A stretch of 64,000 bases of DNA from Hemibagrus wyckioides (GCF_019097595.1 NC_080734.1:16404392-16468391), one strand, 5' to 3'; shown: positions 1 through 11,626, numbered from the stretch's first letter. Numbers and translations: made by a program. Notes: generated by a model from the sequence alone, not told the origin.

Positions 1-430
1 AATCCATATGTAATGACAACAAAAAACAGTCAGTTGTTATTTTAAGACACGAAGGTCAGGTGTTCTGGAATAGTTCTTGCAAGAACAGTATTGTCAAGTG
101 CATTTGCAAAACCCATCAAGCACCATGATGAAACTGGCTCACATGAAGACCATCCCAGTAAAGCAAGACCAAAACTGACCTCTGCTGCAGAGGAGAAGTC
201 CATTTAGAGTTACCAGCCTCAGAAATCACCAATTAACAGCACCTCAGATTAGAGGCGTTATGAAGGCTTTACAGAGCATCAGTAGCAGACATATCTCAAT
301 ATCAACTGTTCAAAGGACATTATTGTGGATTTCGGCCGCCTTCAGCATTGTTTTACAATGTAGAAAGAAATAAACATCAGGAAAGACCATGGAATTAGAA
401 GGTGTGTCCAAACTTTTTTGACTGGTAGTG
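1..430. mobile_element. Tc1-type non-autonomous element (MITE family T1), truncated by the window edge
   Basis: The stretch aligns almost base for base with 30406-30833, differing by about three substitutions and a 2-base insertion. It ends in the terminal motif TTTGACTGGTAGTG followed by the TA expected of a Tc1/mariner target. The left terminus lies outside the window. The interior (about 140-300) resembles the N-terminal DNA-binding part of a Tc1 transposase, with readable fragments such as GSHEDHPSKARPKLTSA, but no frame is kept open. It is therefore a deletion derivative that depends on a transposase supplied elsewhere. The close match to the copy 30 kb away suggests recent movement. Confidence 0.85.
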
Positions 431-585
431 TATATGCGTCAAATATTGAATCTAGGTCCGCATATATGGGGCAAATGTTAAAGCTAGGTCCATATACAGT
501 ATATCAGGCAAATGTTGAAGGAAGGTCCAGATATATAGGTCATATGTTGAAGGAAGGTCCACATATATGGCTCATGGTCAAGTGT
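431..585. repeat. degenerate 32-37 bp tandem array
   Basis: The motif AGGTCC recurs at 454, 486, 523 and 555, each time followed by a CATATATGG-like stretch and then GCAAATGTTGAAGG-like text. The spacings are 32, 37 and 32 bases, so this is a short imperfect minisatellite of about four to five units. It starts at the TA that flanks the preceding Tc1-type element. The 87-codon frame over it is an accident of the repeat. Confidence 0.6.
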
Positions 586-1608
586 CTACATACCTTTGAA
601 CATGTATTAAAAATCAATGTTATGTGTCTGGACAAACAGACAAGGGTTATACATTGTATGTATGCTACAGAATTCTTCTGAGTTATAGAAAAATTCTATA
701 TTTACCTTCATGACTTGAGACAGAGAGAGGAAAAAAAGGGGGTGGACCAATGTGAATAAGAAGCAGAACCCTATTTCACACTACAAGAGATGTGACCTTT
801 TAGAAATAGCATTGTCTAAAACATGCCCCATGTCTCTCGCTCTGGCATTCTTTCATTTTCTCTCCCTCTCTTTTTCACAAATGGACACTGTGCACACATG
901 CATACACATACACACACTCAGATGTGCACAGCCAAGCAGACTGTGTCACTCTGGATCGGATAGCCAACACTGAACACTGTCGCTTAGTGAGACACATGAC
1001 TGCAAGCTTCTAGCAACAATTACAATAACCTTTAACTCCTGCTGTTAACATTTCTAAATGTAATGATAATAGCTGTGTTTTTCCATAAAATATTACTTGT
1101 GCAGTTTTTTGTTTCTCTAATTTCTAGTAATAAATGATATGTAGGTAGCAGAAATGGTTAGTCAGGATGAGGAGGAGGAGGAGGAGCAGCATCACAACAG
1201 AGGTTGAATCCCATTCAAATCTGATTTCAAACATTTACAAACATCTTGAATACAAAAAAGAAATGAGACACATTTGAACAAGTCCAGTATTTTGTAGTCT
1301 GGTGAGGTAGAGCACTGGAAAGACAACAGATATTTCATTCCATATTTCTCTGCTAATACACACAAACATGAACACTCAATATGTGGGTGAGTTTGTAACA
1401 AAAAAAAGATCTTGTAGCTTGTTGTTGTAGCTCTCAATCTCTATACTGACACTCTGAAGGTACAAACACTGGCATTGTATTCGAGTGTGTTGAGGAAGGA
1501 GGAAGGGCAAAACAGCCTGATAGCTCTTTCAGTAACAAGAAGTGGCTGACAGTCACTGTAGTACTATGGATTTGTAGGGATTTTCACTGCTGTAGTCTTT
1601 GATAATAT
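586..1608. other. unassigned noncoding DNA
   Basis: AT-rich sequence with a pyrimidine-rich patch near 830-880 and a GGA-rich patch near 1168-1190. Open frames are short and show no recognisable protein family. I see no repeat copy elsewhere in the window. Confidence 0.5.
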
Positions 1609-1714
1609 GGTGTGTGTGTGTGTGTGTGTGTGTTTGTTTGTTCTCATCTTGGTGAGGGCCAAATGTTGTAATGTCAATGGAAGTTTCTCACATGGCTAGT
1701 AAGACAAGTATTGT

Positions 1715-1763
<49 letters not shown>

Positions 1764-1854
1764 TACATCATGGTGGGGACCAAATGTTGTAATGTCAATG
1801 GAAGGTTCTCACAAGAATAGTAAGACAAGTATTGTGTGTGTGTGTGTGTGTGTG
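1609..1854. repeat. composite TG microsatellite / ~110 bp repeat unit
   Basis: Three TG tracts (about 1609-1633, 1718-1762 and 1833-1854) are separated by two copies of the same unique text. This text contains CCAAATGTTGTAATGTCAAT, then TTCTCACA and then AGTAAGACAAGTATTGTG, at about 1658-1715 and 1779-1836. The block is thus a tandem duplication of a unit made of unique sequence plus a TG tract. The 112-codon frame across it is a poly-CV artefact. Confidence 0.8.
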
Positions 1855-2166
1855 CATCTGTCAGTCAGTCAAGCCCAGTCTGTCACCCTTCATTCACAGC
1901 AGACGTCTCCTGCTGTAGCAAGACAGCAGACACATCAGACCCACATTAGAGAGAGTATCAGGAACATTACAGTGCACACTGATACGCATCACTCATCACT
2001 CTGCATGGAGGCATGGAGGCACGGCTGCAATGCAGTGTTCAAATCCTTAATATAGAAAATGCTCTAATGTATGTTTAGAGTTGGTCAGCTGGGAACATTT
2101 ATACAGTGCTTACATAGCACTATGCTTTATGTATGTCTCAACATACTGCAGGTAGCTAAACAGGCC

Positions 2167-2199
<33 letters not shown>

Positions 2200-2559
2200 C
2201 CCAGCCGACTGGCTTATTCCATTCTATAGAACTGTGATACTGTATGTTAGGTAACTTGTAATCCAGGCTCACTGTGCTAATCCTTGTCCTTTACCATAAT
2301 AAGAAGCCTCTCCTAACAACCAGGAAATGGGCTAAAAACAAGAAATGTGTGTAAAATAATACAGACAGAAAATGGCAGAAAATGAAAGAAAGACGATGGC
2401 AAAGAAAGAGAGAGAGACCGTTTTTGCCGCAAAAGCAGCATGGTCCCATACATTTTGTTACTTGTAGCCTGTAGTCTATCTATCAATTTGCTAGGCACTG
2501 GTTGCTTACTGGTTCAATCACAGGGCTACAGAAGGTTGTTAACTTATATATATATATTG
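1855..2559. other. unassigned noncoding DNA with a CA tract
   Basis: Contains a CA microsatellite at 2166-2194 and a short TA tract near 2541-2558. Nothing else was recognised. Confidence 0.5.
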
Positions 2560-2564
2560 TGATG

Positions 2565-3430
2565 ACACTGGAAAAACTAAAGGACCGCTTTACCTGGCTG
2601 GGAATGCATGCGCAGTTCCAAGCCTTCTGCTGGGCCTGCCCCAGGTATCAACAGACACCCCACCCATAAGCCAGTGCTCATGTCTCTTACTCCCCTCCCC
2701 ATCTTTGGCATGCCTTTTGAGTGCGTCAGCATGGATCTCTTCAGAACACTGCCGAAGTCAGTAATGATGGATTACGTTACGCGTCCACTTTGGAAGACCA
2801 CCTCCTGTAACATTGTCAGGTAGCTCCCCATGCTCTTCAGTCATGTGGGACTTCCTGACTGGCCAAGGTACACCCTTCACATCATGACTAATGGCTGATC
2901 TTTGTCAGCTTTTGCAGGTCAAACACCTGAGGATGTCCGTGTATCAGCCACAGGCTGATGGACTTGTGGAGTGGTTTAATCAGACCCTCAAGAGGATGTT
3001 ACACCAGGTGGTAGACAATTAAGGAAGGAAATGGGACCTCCTCCTTCTCTACATCCTCTTCGAACAAAAGACACCTCAAGTGTCAAATGGGTTCACCCCA
3101 TTTGAGCTCCCGTTTGAACGGTGACCTTGCAGACTATTAGACATGGCCTGTAAAGCCTGCAAAGGACAGCATTCACCGTTCGATCCATGATTGACTACGT
3201 TCAGGATTGACAGAGTGGGACAGATCGTAAGTGAGCACATGGATGCAGCCCAGCGAGACCAACATTGAGTATACAACTGGCCTGCCTAGCCCCGGGAGTT
3301 CCAACCAGGTCACCAAGTAATGCTCCTAGTTCCCAACACCACCAGCAAGTTCCTGGCCAAATGGCAGGGCCCATATAAAGTCCTCAAGCAGGTTGGACCT
3401 GTGAATTATCACCTTCAACAGCCAGGTAAG
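2565..3430 (+). pseudogene. Gmr1-like integrase relic
   Basis: The order of the pieces fits a retroelement integrase. There is a zinc-finger end with Cys-x2-Cys (CWACPRYQQ, about 2626-2652). The start of the catalytic core follows (PFECVSMDLFRTLPKS, about 2709-2757). Next come FLTGQGTPF (about 2850), YQPQADGLVEWFNQTLK (about 2940-2990) and NGFTPFEL (about 3085-3108). A C-terminal module reads PREFQPG then FLAKWQGPYKVLKQVG (about 3290-3395). The second catalytic Asp, normally in a TDQGTxF context, is Gly here. The Glu of GLVExFN is kept. Much of the core between about 2790 and 2840 is missing, and stops occur at 3018-3020 and elsewhere. It would act on LTR DNA ends if intact; it is not intact. 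Confidence 0.8.
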
Positions 3431-3479
3431 TGCACAGACAACTGTATTATATTAACATCTTAAAGAAATAGTTGCCTTC

Positions 3480-4560
3480 TGTGTCTGCATTTGCTTGAGC
3501 CATCTCAGATCCCCAAGAGCATGCCCTGGTCAGGAGGGGAGAAGATCTCTTGCCAGCCCAGCAGCAAGATCTCACAGAGCTCATTGATTAGTTTGTCAAC
3601 GTCTTTTCATCCACCCCTGGGCTCAGGCAGCTGGTACAACATGAGATCAAAACCCTCCAAGGATGGTGGTTTACCAGCGGCCATACAGGGTCCCAGAGGC
3701 CCGTTGTCATGCTATAGAAAAGGAAGTAGACCGAATGCTAAAAGTGGGGATCATAGAGGAATCTGCCAGCCCATAGTCTAGCTCTATTGTGATGGTGCCC
3801 AAGCCTGATGGAATCCTCTGGCTCTGTACTAACTTCCAGAGGCAAAACTAAATCTCAGAGTTCGACTCACCCACCTCCCTTGTGTGGAGGACCTCATGCA
3901 GTGGCTGGGAAAGGCCAAACTTCATCAAAGGCTATTGGCAATTAGCCCTATCCCTGGATGCCAATCCCAAAACAGCCTTCACCACCTTCAGGAGCCTTTG
4001 GCAGCCCACCACCAAGAAACAGGTATGTGTCTTTCTGAGTTTGGTGGGTTACTACCAGAGATTCGTCCCTAACTTCTCCTCTATAGCCTCTCCCTTTTCA
4101 GACCTCAACAAAAAAGTAACCAGACCAGGTGCAGTAGACTGAGGAGGCCAAATGGGCTTTCCTGCAGCTGAAAACAACACTCACCAGCCACCCTGTGCTT
4201 TGTAACCCTGACTTTAGCTGACACCTCCAAGAGGGAGCTGGGGGCCATCCTGTCTCAGGAGTTTGAAGGAGGGGAGCACACGGTTCTCTATGTATCAAGA
4301 AAACTGACCTGCTGCAGATGAGCAAGAAGCTCTTGCAATATAATGGACTATCAAAGAGCTACGCTACTACCTGGCAGTGCAGCACTTCACCTTGGTCACC
4401 AACTATGTTCCCTTGCTGTGGATGGCATAGGCCAAGGACACCAATGTGTGGGTACCTCAATGGTTCCTTTAATTGCAGGATTTCTCGTTCCAGGTCCAGC
4501 AGAAATCTGGGAGCTAGCTTGGGAATGCAGATGGTCTCTCACATGCACATCTGGAGCCAA
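3480..4560 (+). pseudogene. Gmr1-like reverse transcriptase / RNase H relic
   Basis: Directly downstream of the integrase relic, broken frames read IVMVPKPDGI-like text (about 3785-3815), GKAKLH (about 3910-3925) and KGYWQLALSLDANPKTAF (about 3930-3980). A junction then leads to KKQVCVFLSLVGYYQRFVPN (about 4010-4075), the RT connection region. RNase H-like text follows: RELGAILSQEF then HTVLYVSRKLT (about 4230-4310), ELRYYLAVQHFTLVTNY (about 4358-4408) and ending NADGLS (about 4525-4545). The STLDL catalytic segment and the whole YxDD palm segment are deleted. The protein copied element RNA into DNA in its ancestor; this copy cannot. Confidence 0.8.
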
Positions 4561-4840
4561 AGATCGCCAGGCAGGGGCTCAGAGCTAATGGAGCACACAC
4601 CGCCACACGCATGCAAAAGAAAACCGCTTTTCTCCCCTCTTTCACCCAGCAAAACACAAATAGTGGAGGTTCAGCACCTTGGATAGCGATGCTGTCGTAG
4701 CGCGGCAGAGGATCAGCACCATGGCCAGCGCCACTAAATAACAGCAAGAAAGCGCGTCAAAATGCAGCGGGCCAATCAAAAGCGGCTTTGAGCCTTTCAC
4801 CCTCCAGCCACAAAGGGTAAGGTCGGCCTCCAACAGGATT

Positions 4841-5149
4841 AATGTTTACTATACACTCTTTTTACAGATTCGTCTGGATAGAACCTGATTACCTTGGGAC
4901 CGGCGAATTTCTGCCAGGCTCCTGTGTCAACACCACCAGACTGCCCCTGACCCCAGCTCCCTCCAGCTTCAGCCCCAACCCCAACAAGGATGGCGGAAAC
5001 TGCCTTCTAGCAGCTGTTTACGGAAAGCTACTCTTTGTTTTTTTTTTTTACTGAGAATGCTATGTAGCTTCAAGCTATGTAATCCACTGTGCTTCAGATT
5101 TGTGAAGTATTATATGCCCAGTTTAAACTTTATTATTAATTATTAGCTT
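4841..5149. other. unassigned; possible 3' flank of the Gmr1-like relic
   Basis: C-rich text around 4915-4990 followed by a T run at 5038-5050. There is no recognisable terminus, repeat partner or gene. Confidence 0.35.
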
Positions 5150-5765
5150 TATTAGCAGTTGTCGAATCAATCAGCCAAAAGTAACTCTAAAGAAACAGCT
5201 TAGATTGGAGAAGCTGTTCATTGGACAACTATAACCTGAATTCCATTACTTATCCAAAAGATAAAAAAGGGTCTCTGATCTGATGAAACCAAAATTGCAG
5301 TTTTGGGCTTTGGCAGTAAGTGCTGTAATTGGTGGAAACAATACTGCTCATGCACATCACCCTGGGAACACTGTCCCTATAGTGAAGCATGGAGTTGGTA
5401 GCATCATGTTAAGGGAATAGGGAAATTGATCACAATTAAAGGCAAGATGGATGAAGGTAAATGAAGGACAATATCTTTTTTGGCAAAGGACTTGAGAAAA
5501 AAATTATCTTCCACCAAAATCACATTCCACCAATGACCCTAAGCATTCTGACAAAGCTATACTGGAGGATTGTAAAACAAGAACCAGAAAAGAAAACAAC
5601 CCATGCAATGCTCAGACCTTGAATTTGTGGCAAGATATAAAAAAAGGCCCCATCCAATCAGAACTTCAGCAATTTTGCTAAGACACATGGAAAGATATCA
5701 GGAAAAAGATGTGCAGATCTGATAGAGATATTACAGACGTTATTTTACCAAAATAAAATGGCTAG
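5150..5765 (+). mobile_element. Tc1-like transposase relic (family T2)
   Basis: The plus strand reads as a badly decayed Tc1-like transposase region. It includes a segment matching the common teleost text around GGTCTCTGATCTGATGAAAC (5270-5289), a GTGAAGCATGG...GGTAGCATCATG stretch (5380-5408), and TNDPKHSDKA-like text (about 5530-5560, the second catalytic Asp region). LNLWQDIK-like text follows (about 5622-5645, the region of the catalytic Glu). Indels and stops break every frame. Terminal inverted repeats were not identified. Confidence 0.75.
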
Positions 5766-7489
5766 TAAGCATATGATGGTGATATATAATACGATGTGTT
5801 AATTTTTTTTTTTCTTTTTGAGTTTTCCTTTAAGCAAAGTAGACATGATGAGTTCCTGCCTCAAGCTCAGGCACCTGCATTAAGAAGGCATTTATTATTT
5901 CATAGCACATAATGACTAAGAAAACAGAGACAGTTCTGGCTGAATATGAAAAATTGGTGAAACTACCAACTTGTTGCACCATTTTCCTTCTGCCAACTTT
6001 CTTTCTTCAATGCTCTTTTCGTTTTCACATCCTCACCCAAACTTTCATCTTGCTTCACTGCCCTGAAACACCATTCCCTTCCTTCCTTCTGCTATATCCA
6101 TCTCAGTGCCTCTTCTCTGTGCACCATGGTTTATGAAATAATTCTATTAAGCATTAGCCATGCCTCCTTTCAAGGCCAAACACACAAAGTCCTTCTCTTC
6201 ATTTCTCCTTCCTTCTCTTCATTTCTCCCTCTCTCTCCACCCATGCATTTCTCTCTCCATCCATTTCATCTCTCCTGGGCATGTAAGGCAGGTGATGGAG
6301 AGAGCTTGACTGAGTCTGTTTTGAGGCCAAAGCTCTCTGTTACTAAGCAACATGCTGAAAAAAGTCTGAGTCATTGTTTTTCTCTTCAGGAATACATTCT
6401 TGACCAGTCTTAGGTCAGGTCAGAGATCTTCCTGACCTAGGAACCACAATTTAAAAAAAACAAAAAAAAAAACACTGCACCCACTACATTATTTGCGAAA
6501 CGTTTGAAGATCAATAATGAATGGATAAAGTTAGGAACAAAAATTCAGACAGTGAGCAAATCCCAGGCATGAAAATACAGTATTAAGGTGGTCTTGAGCT
6601 GCTTAGGCATATCTCCAAGTAACTGTTGGCTAGTATTGTTAAAACTGTTAATTAAAAAGGAACAATCTTCCAAGGTGTTTCAGCCCAGCATATTATGCAT
6701 GAGGGTTAAATTATTTATTTGCTTCTATGTTCTGGGAGTTAAATCTTTTACTGAAATCCAACCACCTCCAGCCATCTGTCAGACAAGATACACACAGAAA
6801 AGAAAATCCATCATAAGCAAACACACACACACACTCATGGTTATAGGCATAAATATTCCCACAGATACTCACACAGAGCAATGAGTTTATTTAAGCACAC
6901 AAAATGTTTTCCCAATATGTCTAATGTATTAGAGCCATTACTGCACTGTTACAGCTGAGGTAGTCGAGTATCTTGTCAAACCCATATTCAGATTCCACCA
7001 GTCAGCTGAACAACACTGTACACCATCACAGCTCACACCCCCCCAACTCATTGCACATAGGTATTTCCACTCATGTTCTTTTATTTCTATCCCTGCCTGC
7101 CATTTCATCCTTTTCCCAATCTAGGAAACCACCACAGGGAGACCGAGAGAGAGAGAGAGCAAGAGAGGGGCGGAGAGGGTAGGAAGCCTCATGCATTATG
7201 TATCCAGGTCCAGCCCTGCAATCACTCTTCTTCACCTCCAGGGAAATTTGAAGCACTCAGCTAAAATGGATTTTCTGGATGGAAGGGTGAAAATAAATAA
7301 GCATTTTGGTTTTAGGCAAATTTGAATATAATGTACAGGAAGAAATAAAAAAAGATATAATGGGGTGAGATTGTGGCAGTACTTGACAGCAGGCCTCTTT
7401 TATTATACTGACAATTACACCACACTGGAGCATGACAGACACATTAGGCTTATAGGCCAAGGTTTTTTTGTTTTTTTTTTATCACTAAT
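5766..7489. other. unassigned noncoding DNA
   Basis: Contains pyrimidine-rich text at about 6060-6260, an A-run pair at 6452-6472, a short CA tract at about 6822-6834 and a short GA tract near 7145-7160. Frames up to 98 codons show no family resemblance and have low-complexity composition. Confidence 0.5.
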
Positions 7490-7706
7490 CTGCTGTATTG
7501 GTTATAATATGATATTACAAAAGAGCTGTAGGGTTCTTAGTTCTATCCTGAGCTTTGGTCCCTCTGTGTGTGGAGTTTTGCATGGAGTCTATAGGTGTGA
7601 ATGGTATCGTGTGATGAACTGGCTGTATTCCAACCTTAAGGGCTTCCAGTGTAGGCTCTGTAACCACTGTGATGCTGACCAGGTCAAGCAGCGTTACTGA
7701 ATATAA
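7490..7706 (+). mobile_element. decayed tRNA-derived SINE body (Mermaid/DANA-like)
   Basis: The stretch GTGTGTGGAGTTTTGCATGG, then GTGTGAATGGTATCGTGTGATG, then a GGCTCTGTAACCACTGTGAT-GCTGACCAGGTCAAGC end, resembles the body and tail of a common teleost SINE (body text normally reads GTGTGAATGGTG...TGACCAGGATAAAGC). The tRNA-like head is not recognisable. Family naming is tentative. Confidence 0.5.
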
Positions 7707-8047
7707 ACAGACCTATATGACGACGGGAAATTTGCAAGTAAACCTAGGTAAGATGTTTACATACATTATTGTGCAAAAACATGACTCAAGCATACCCAGC
7801 CATCTGTACTCCATGTATTCACTGAGCATTGACAGTTGGATGCTGCGATGCTGTGAGTAATCATTCCCAACTTGATTCTTTTTTTTTCTGATTCAGTTAG
7901 AAGAATTGTATCCACACCAAGACAAAAGCCCTGTCTAAGATGTCCACTCAGTAAGACTTAAGCTTTGAATTATATCTGAATATGACACAAAAACACATTC
8001 AATATGTAGCTGAGATAGTACACAGATGCATTGCCAGAATAGCTTGT
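7707..8047. other. unassigned noncoding DNA
   Basis: No repeat, gene or motif recognised; AT-rich. Confidence 0.4.
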
Positions 8048-8335
8048 CCATCCATCAATTCTCTGTACTGCTTACCTTACACCTGGGGCATAAGACAGGG
8101 GAAACCCTGGATAGGATGGGAACAGTTCAGAGGGCACAAATACACTCTAGAGAATTTAGAGATAATCAGTTGGCCTACCACACATTTCTGGACTGAGAAA
8201 TGAAAAGTCTAGGTGGAAACCCTCCAAGCATGCAAAGGAGAACATACAAACTCCATGCATGCAGGGCAGAGGTGGAAATCAAACCCCCAGCCCTAGAGAT
8301 ACAAGGCAAACTACAATGCTAGTTTGCCTTGTATC
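8048..8335 (-). mobile_element. tRNA-derived SINE (Mermaid/DANA-like), near full length
   Basis: Read on the minus strand, the element starts in a tRNA-like head at about 8335. A promoter-B-like GGGTTTGATTTCC lies near 8275-8290. The body GTTTGTATGTTCTCCTTTGC follows, and the element ends in the tail GAATTGATGGATGG at about 8047-8060. The body matches the widespread teleost SINE class whose body carries GCATGTTCTCC. The head is abnormal: a perfect 15-base inverted repeat (8298-8312 with 8321-8335) replaces the usual start. It is not a tRNA gene; the fold is broken and the body is SINE-like. Confidence 0.65.
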
Positions 8336-9552
8336 ATCATACCCATGATTTCTACTATATTAGATGGTTATTCTGTCATGAGACATGTGGCAGACATTAT
8401 TTCATTATATAGCTAACAGAGTATAAAAAGGAAATTTCTTAAAAAGGAAACTTATATGTGGATCTAGATTGACTCCTGAAAAGGCTATGTCTCATATCGG
8501 AAAAAAAAAAAATCAATATAAAGTGTCATCAGACATGGTGGAACATGCAGCACTTTTGTTTTAAATGTGCACACTTTTTACTAATTTCCCAGTCACTCTG
8601 TTCTCACCCCAGAATAATTCATACATTGTTCTGTGACTTATCACTGCTGCTCCAAAAAAGTAATGAGGAAATCTTATTCAACACACACGCTTCTTCAAAT
8701 GAACATTCAGAATAGAGGAAAATACATTACATTCTGGGAAATGGAAGTGCGTGTATTTGCCGCAGCAATCTATGGGAGTCAATGAAAGTGGATGTATTTG
8801 CTGCAGCAATCTATGGGAGTCAATCTATGAGAGTGTAATGAAGTCTGTAAGAGCAGCTAACCAAGTGGCCTGTAATGGCTGTTGAGAGGCCAGACTCAAG
8901 ACCCTTATCACCACTAGGGTTGTATGAAATATACCAGTGGGATATTTAATAACCACACTTTTCTACTGTTCAATTTTTAACCATAAAGCTATTGAGAATA
9001 TTGAGGTTCAAAGTGCAATGGACTGGAAGGTTTACTGAAGACAGATACTGCAGATCCTGCAAATCCATTTGAGTTCTGTTGGTGTCCATGGAATGGACTG
9101 CACCTTCTATTAAACTCCCAAAGTGATTGCAAACTATGATGAGCAAGAATCTGAGAAATCAACAGCAATGAATGGTAGTGCTGGCCCTTAAATCCTGCTT
9201 CACAATGCATTACTATTAACCCTGTGTGTTCCCACGGCCTTGCATCATGGCTTCCTAAAGAAAACAATGTCAGTGTTTTCTTTTTTCCTAAACGGTCATC
9301 AGGTAAAGCCTGTGGATTCCATTTTAATAAAAATTGCCTTTTCCTTTTTCATTTTCTCTTTGTTGGGCCATAGGACTGAGACTTTTTTTTTATCGTGGAC
9401 AGCTTCAGTGGTGTGCTTACAGGGTTTAATCCCTGAAGTTTTTTTGTTTAGCATCAAAACATAACATAATTTCTCAGTAAAATCCTGAAAAGTGTGATAA
9501 GCTAGTTACAGAATGCATTCTTCTGTATCTGTTTTATTGCATGGTCTATGCT
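8336..9552. other. unassigned noncoding DNA with a 41-bp tandem duplication
   Basis: Between 8753 and 8834 a 41-bp unit occurs twice (GTATTTGCCGCAGCAATC at 8753 and GTATTTGCTGCAGCAATC at 8794, each followed by TATGGGAGTCAAT). The rest is AT-rich with no recognised gene. A 92-codon minus-strand frame (8989-9267) shows no family features. Confidence 0.55.
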
Positions 9553-9603
9553 GAGAACGCTGGGAGTGAATGCAACCTGGATGGGACACCAGCCAATCAG
9601 AGG
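9553..9603 (-). mobile_element. fragment of Mermaid-like SINE body
   Basis: The text CTGGGAGTGAATGCAACCTG then GATGGGACACCAGCCAATC resembles the inverted body of the same SINE class as 8048-8335. It abuts the Tc1 relic that follows, suggesting insertion of one into the other. Confidence 0.4.
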
Positions 9604-9629
9604 GTGGTATTTATCTCGGTCAGTCTCAG

Positions 9630-10450
9630 GCAATCAGTTCTTTAAAGCTGATGTGTTGAAAGCAGGAAAAATGAGCAAGTCTAAGAATCTGAGCAACTTT
9701 AACAAGGGCCAAATTGTGATGAAGTGGATAGAACCTACCAAAAGTGCTTCAAGGAAGGATAACCAGTGAACCCAGTGACAGGGTCATGGACGCCCAAGGC
9801 TCACTGTTGCATGTGGGAAGGCTTGGTCTGACCAGTAGAAGAGCTACTGTAGCACAAATTGTTGAAACTGTGAATGCTGGATCTGATCTGAAAGGAGTCA
9901 GAACACACATTATATCAAACATAGCTGCAGACTGGTCAGAGTGACCATGCTAACTCCTGTCTACTGCTGAAAGCTCCTACAATGGTCATGTGAGCATCAG
10001 AACTGGACCATGCAGCAACTGAAGAAGGCGAATCATGTTTTACATCTTTGGATGACCGGGTGCATGTGCATTGCTTACCTGGGGTAGAGATGGCACCATG
10101 ATGCACTATGGGCATGCTCTGGGCAATGTTCTGCTGGGTTCTGTTACTTTGCAACATGTTTAGGTAAGTGATGTGTAAAAAGTACACGCTTTCATGTCAA
10201 TGGTATTCCTTAAAGGCATTTGGACTCTTTCAGCAGGATGATTCTTCCTCCCACACTAAATAATTGTTTAGGAATAGTTTGAGGAACATGATGAAGAGTT
10301 TAAGATGTTGACTTGGCCTCCAAATTCCCCAGACCTCAATCTGATTGAGTGTCTCTGGGATGTGCTGGACAAACAAGTCTGATGCATGGAGGCTCCAACT
10401 ACAGGATTTAAAGGATCTGCTGCTAAAGTCTTGATGCCAGTTTTGGGAGT
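9630..10450 (+). mobile_element. Tc1-like transposon relic (family T3)
   Basis: The plus strand carries the recognisable skeleton of a common teleost Tc1 family. It starts GTTGAAAGCAGGAAAAATGA (9656). The N-terminal frame MSKSKNLSNFNKGQIVMKW follows (9671-9727), equivalent to the usual MGKRKDLSDFDKGQIVMAR start. Then come GRRAT-like helix-turn-helix text (about 9840-9900) and EHQNWTMQQ-like text (about 9990-10020). Near 10230-10350 are FQQDDSS-like and PPNSPDLNLIECLWDVLDKQ text, which holds the final catalytic Glu. Frameshifts and deletions interrupt it throughout. A 5' end of the same family is at 47495-47697. Confidence 0.8.
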
Positions 10451-10626
10451 ATGTGTATATTATATTACATTTCTAAAGTTTCCTGTACTCTTTATGGATA
10501 TTTCAGATGATATGAGTGGTGAAAAAAAACTGTGAAGTTTTGATAAACCTGAGAAGAAATATTTTTGCTCAAACTTCTAACACATCACACATAGTCTGTC
10601 ATTTCATCTTTAGCTTGTCTGCTGTC

Positions 10627-10659
<33 letters not shown>

Positions 10660-11583
10660 TCAGGAACTTCTGAAGTAAACTGAAGGATCCGTCATATGGA
10701 GGAAAAGTGCTTTACTTAGCACTTACTGTTTCGTAGGATTAATGAATATACAAATCCATCTGTCCAGGGCATGACAGTGAGGTGCTTCCCTGTTGGGGCA
10801 AATCAGCGGTTGTCAGGGGAGACAGGCTGACGCCCCCCTCTGGCAGCACAAGCTGTTATTGGACAGGTGCTATTGTATATTTATGACTGTCCATCTGTAT
10901 CTAAAAACACTGGAAATACTTCCAGACCGCCTTTGTCAGCAAGAACACACACACACACATACACACACACAAGTTTGTAATTTTATTTCTGTTTAGCAGT
11001 TCCACTGACTTTTGTGTTCCTGTAGTTAAAGATATGTTTACAAATCATGCTAAACATAACCTTAATTTCAGTAACTTAAAATAAATTATTCTGCTCATCA
11101 TATGCAGTGGAAAGTTATTACTCCCAACAAAACAACCACCTCCAATTCAGATCTGAGATCTCTGCACTGCTACACACACACACACACACACACAAACATA
11201 TATACCATAAACAAATGCATGTTGAATGCAAACCTATTTGAAAATGTTGCCATCTCAGCAGCTCTGAGGTGAAGGCTAATCTCAAGGAAACACATTCGCA
11301 TACCAAGCCTCTCTCTCATTCTTCGCTCCCTACTGAGCTGCTCCCTACTTCCCTTCATGTAGCCTACGCTGAAATGTCAGCTCTACTTAGACAACCAGAG
11401 AGGGGCCAGGATAAAAAAGGAAAAGAAATTGCCACAGTGCTTCGCCACATGACAGAAAATGAAAAGCAAGAAACAGGTGTTTTGTGAAGGTGAGAATAAA
11501 AAAAGGAGGTTTCTTGCGGTATGTTTAGACTGAGGCCTCCAGTAACCACAGGAGGAAACTATGGAGTTGTAGTGGATCAGTAG

Positions 11584-11626
<43 letters not shown>

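Larger units (their letters stand above)
2560..4840 (+). mobile_element. decayed Ty3/gypsy-like LTR retrotransposon, Gmr1-type pol order
   Basis: Reading the plus strand in shifting frames gives integrase text (about 2565-3430) followed by reverse transcriptase text (about 3590-4130) and RNase H text (about 4150-4560). In ordinary Ty3/gypsy elements integrase comes last. Integrase first is the Ty1/copia-like order described for Gmr1-like elements of deuterostomes such as cod. No gag, protease or paired LTRs were found. Frameshifts, stops and deletions run throughout, and several catalytic residues are gone, so it is a dead relic. The 4560-4840 stretch, richer in GC than its surroundings, may be 3' untranslated or LTR sequence, but I could not place an LTR boundary. 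Confidence 0.8.

Noticed and set aside
4560..5050. 3' LTR of the Gmr1-like relic
   Set aside because: No TG...CA boundary, no second copy of the text at the 5' side and no target duplication could be found.
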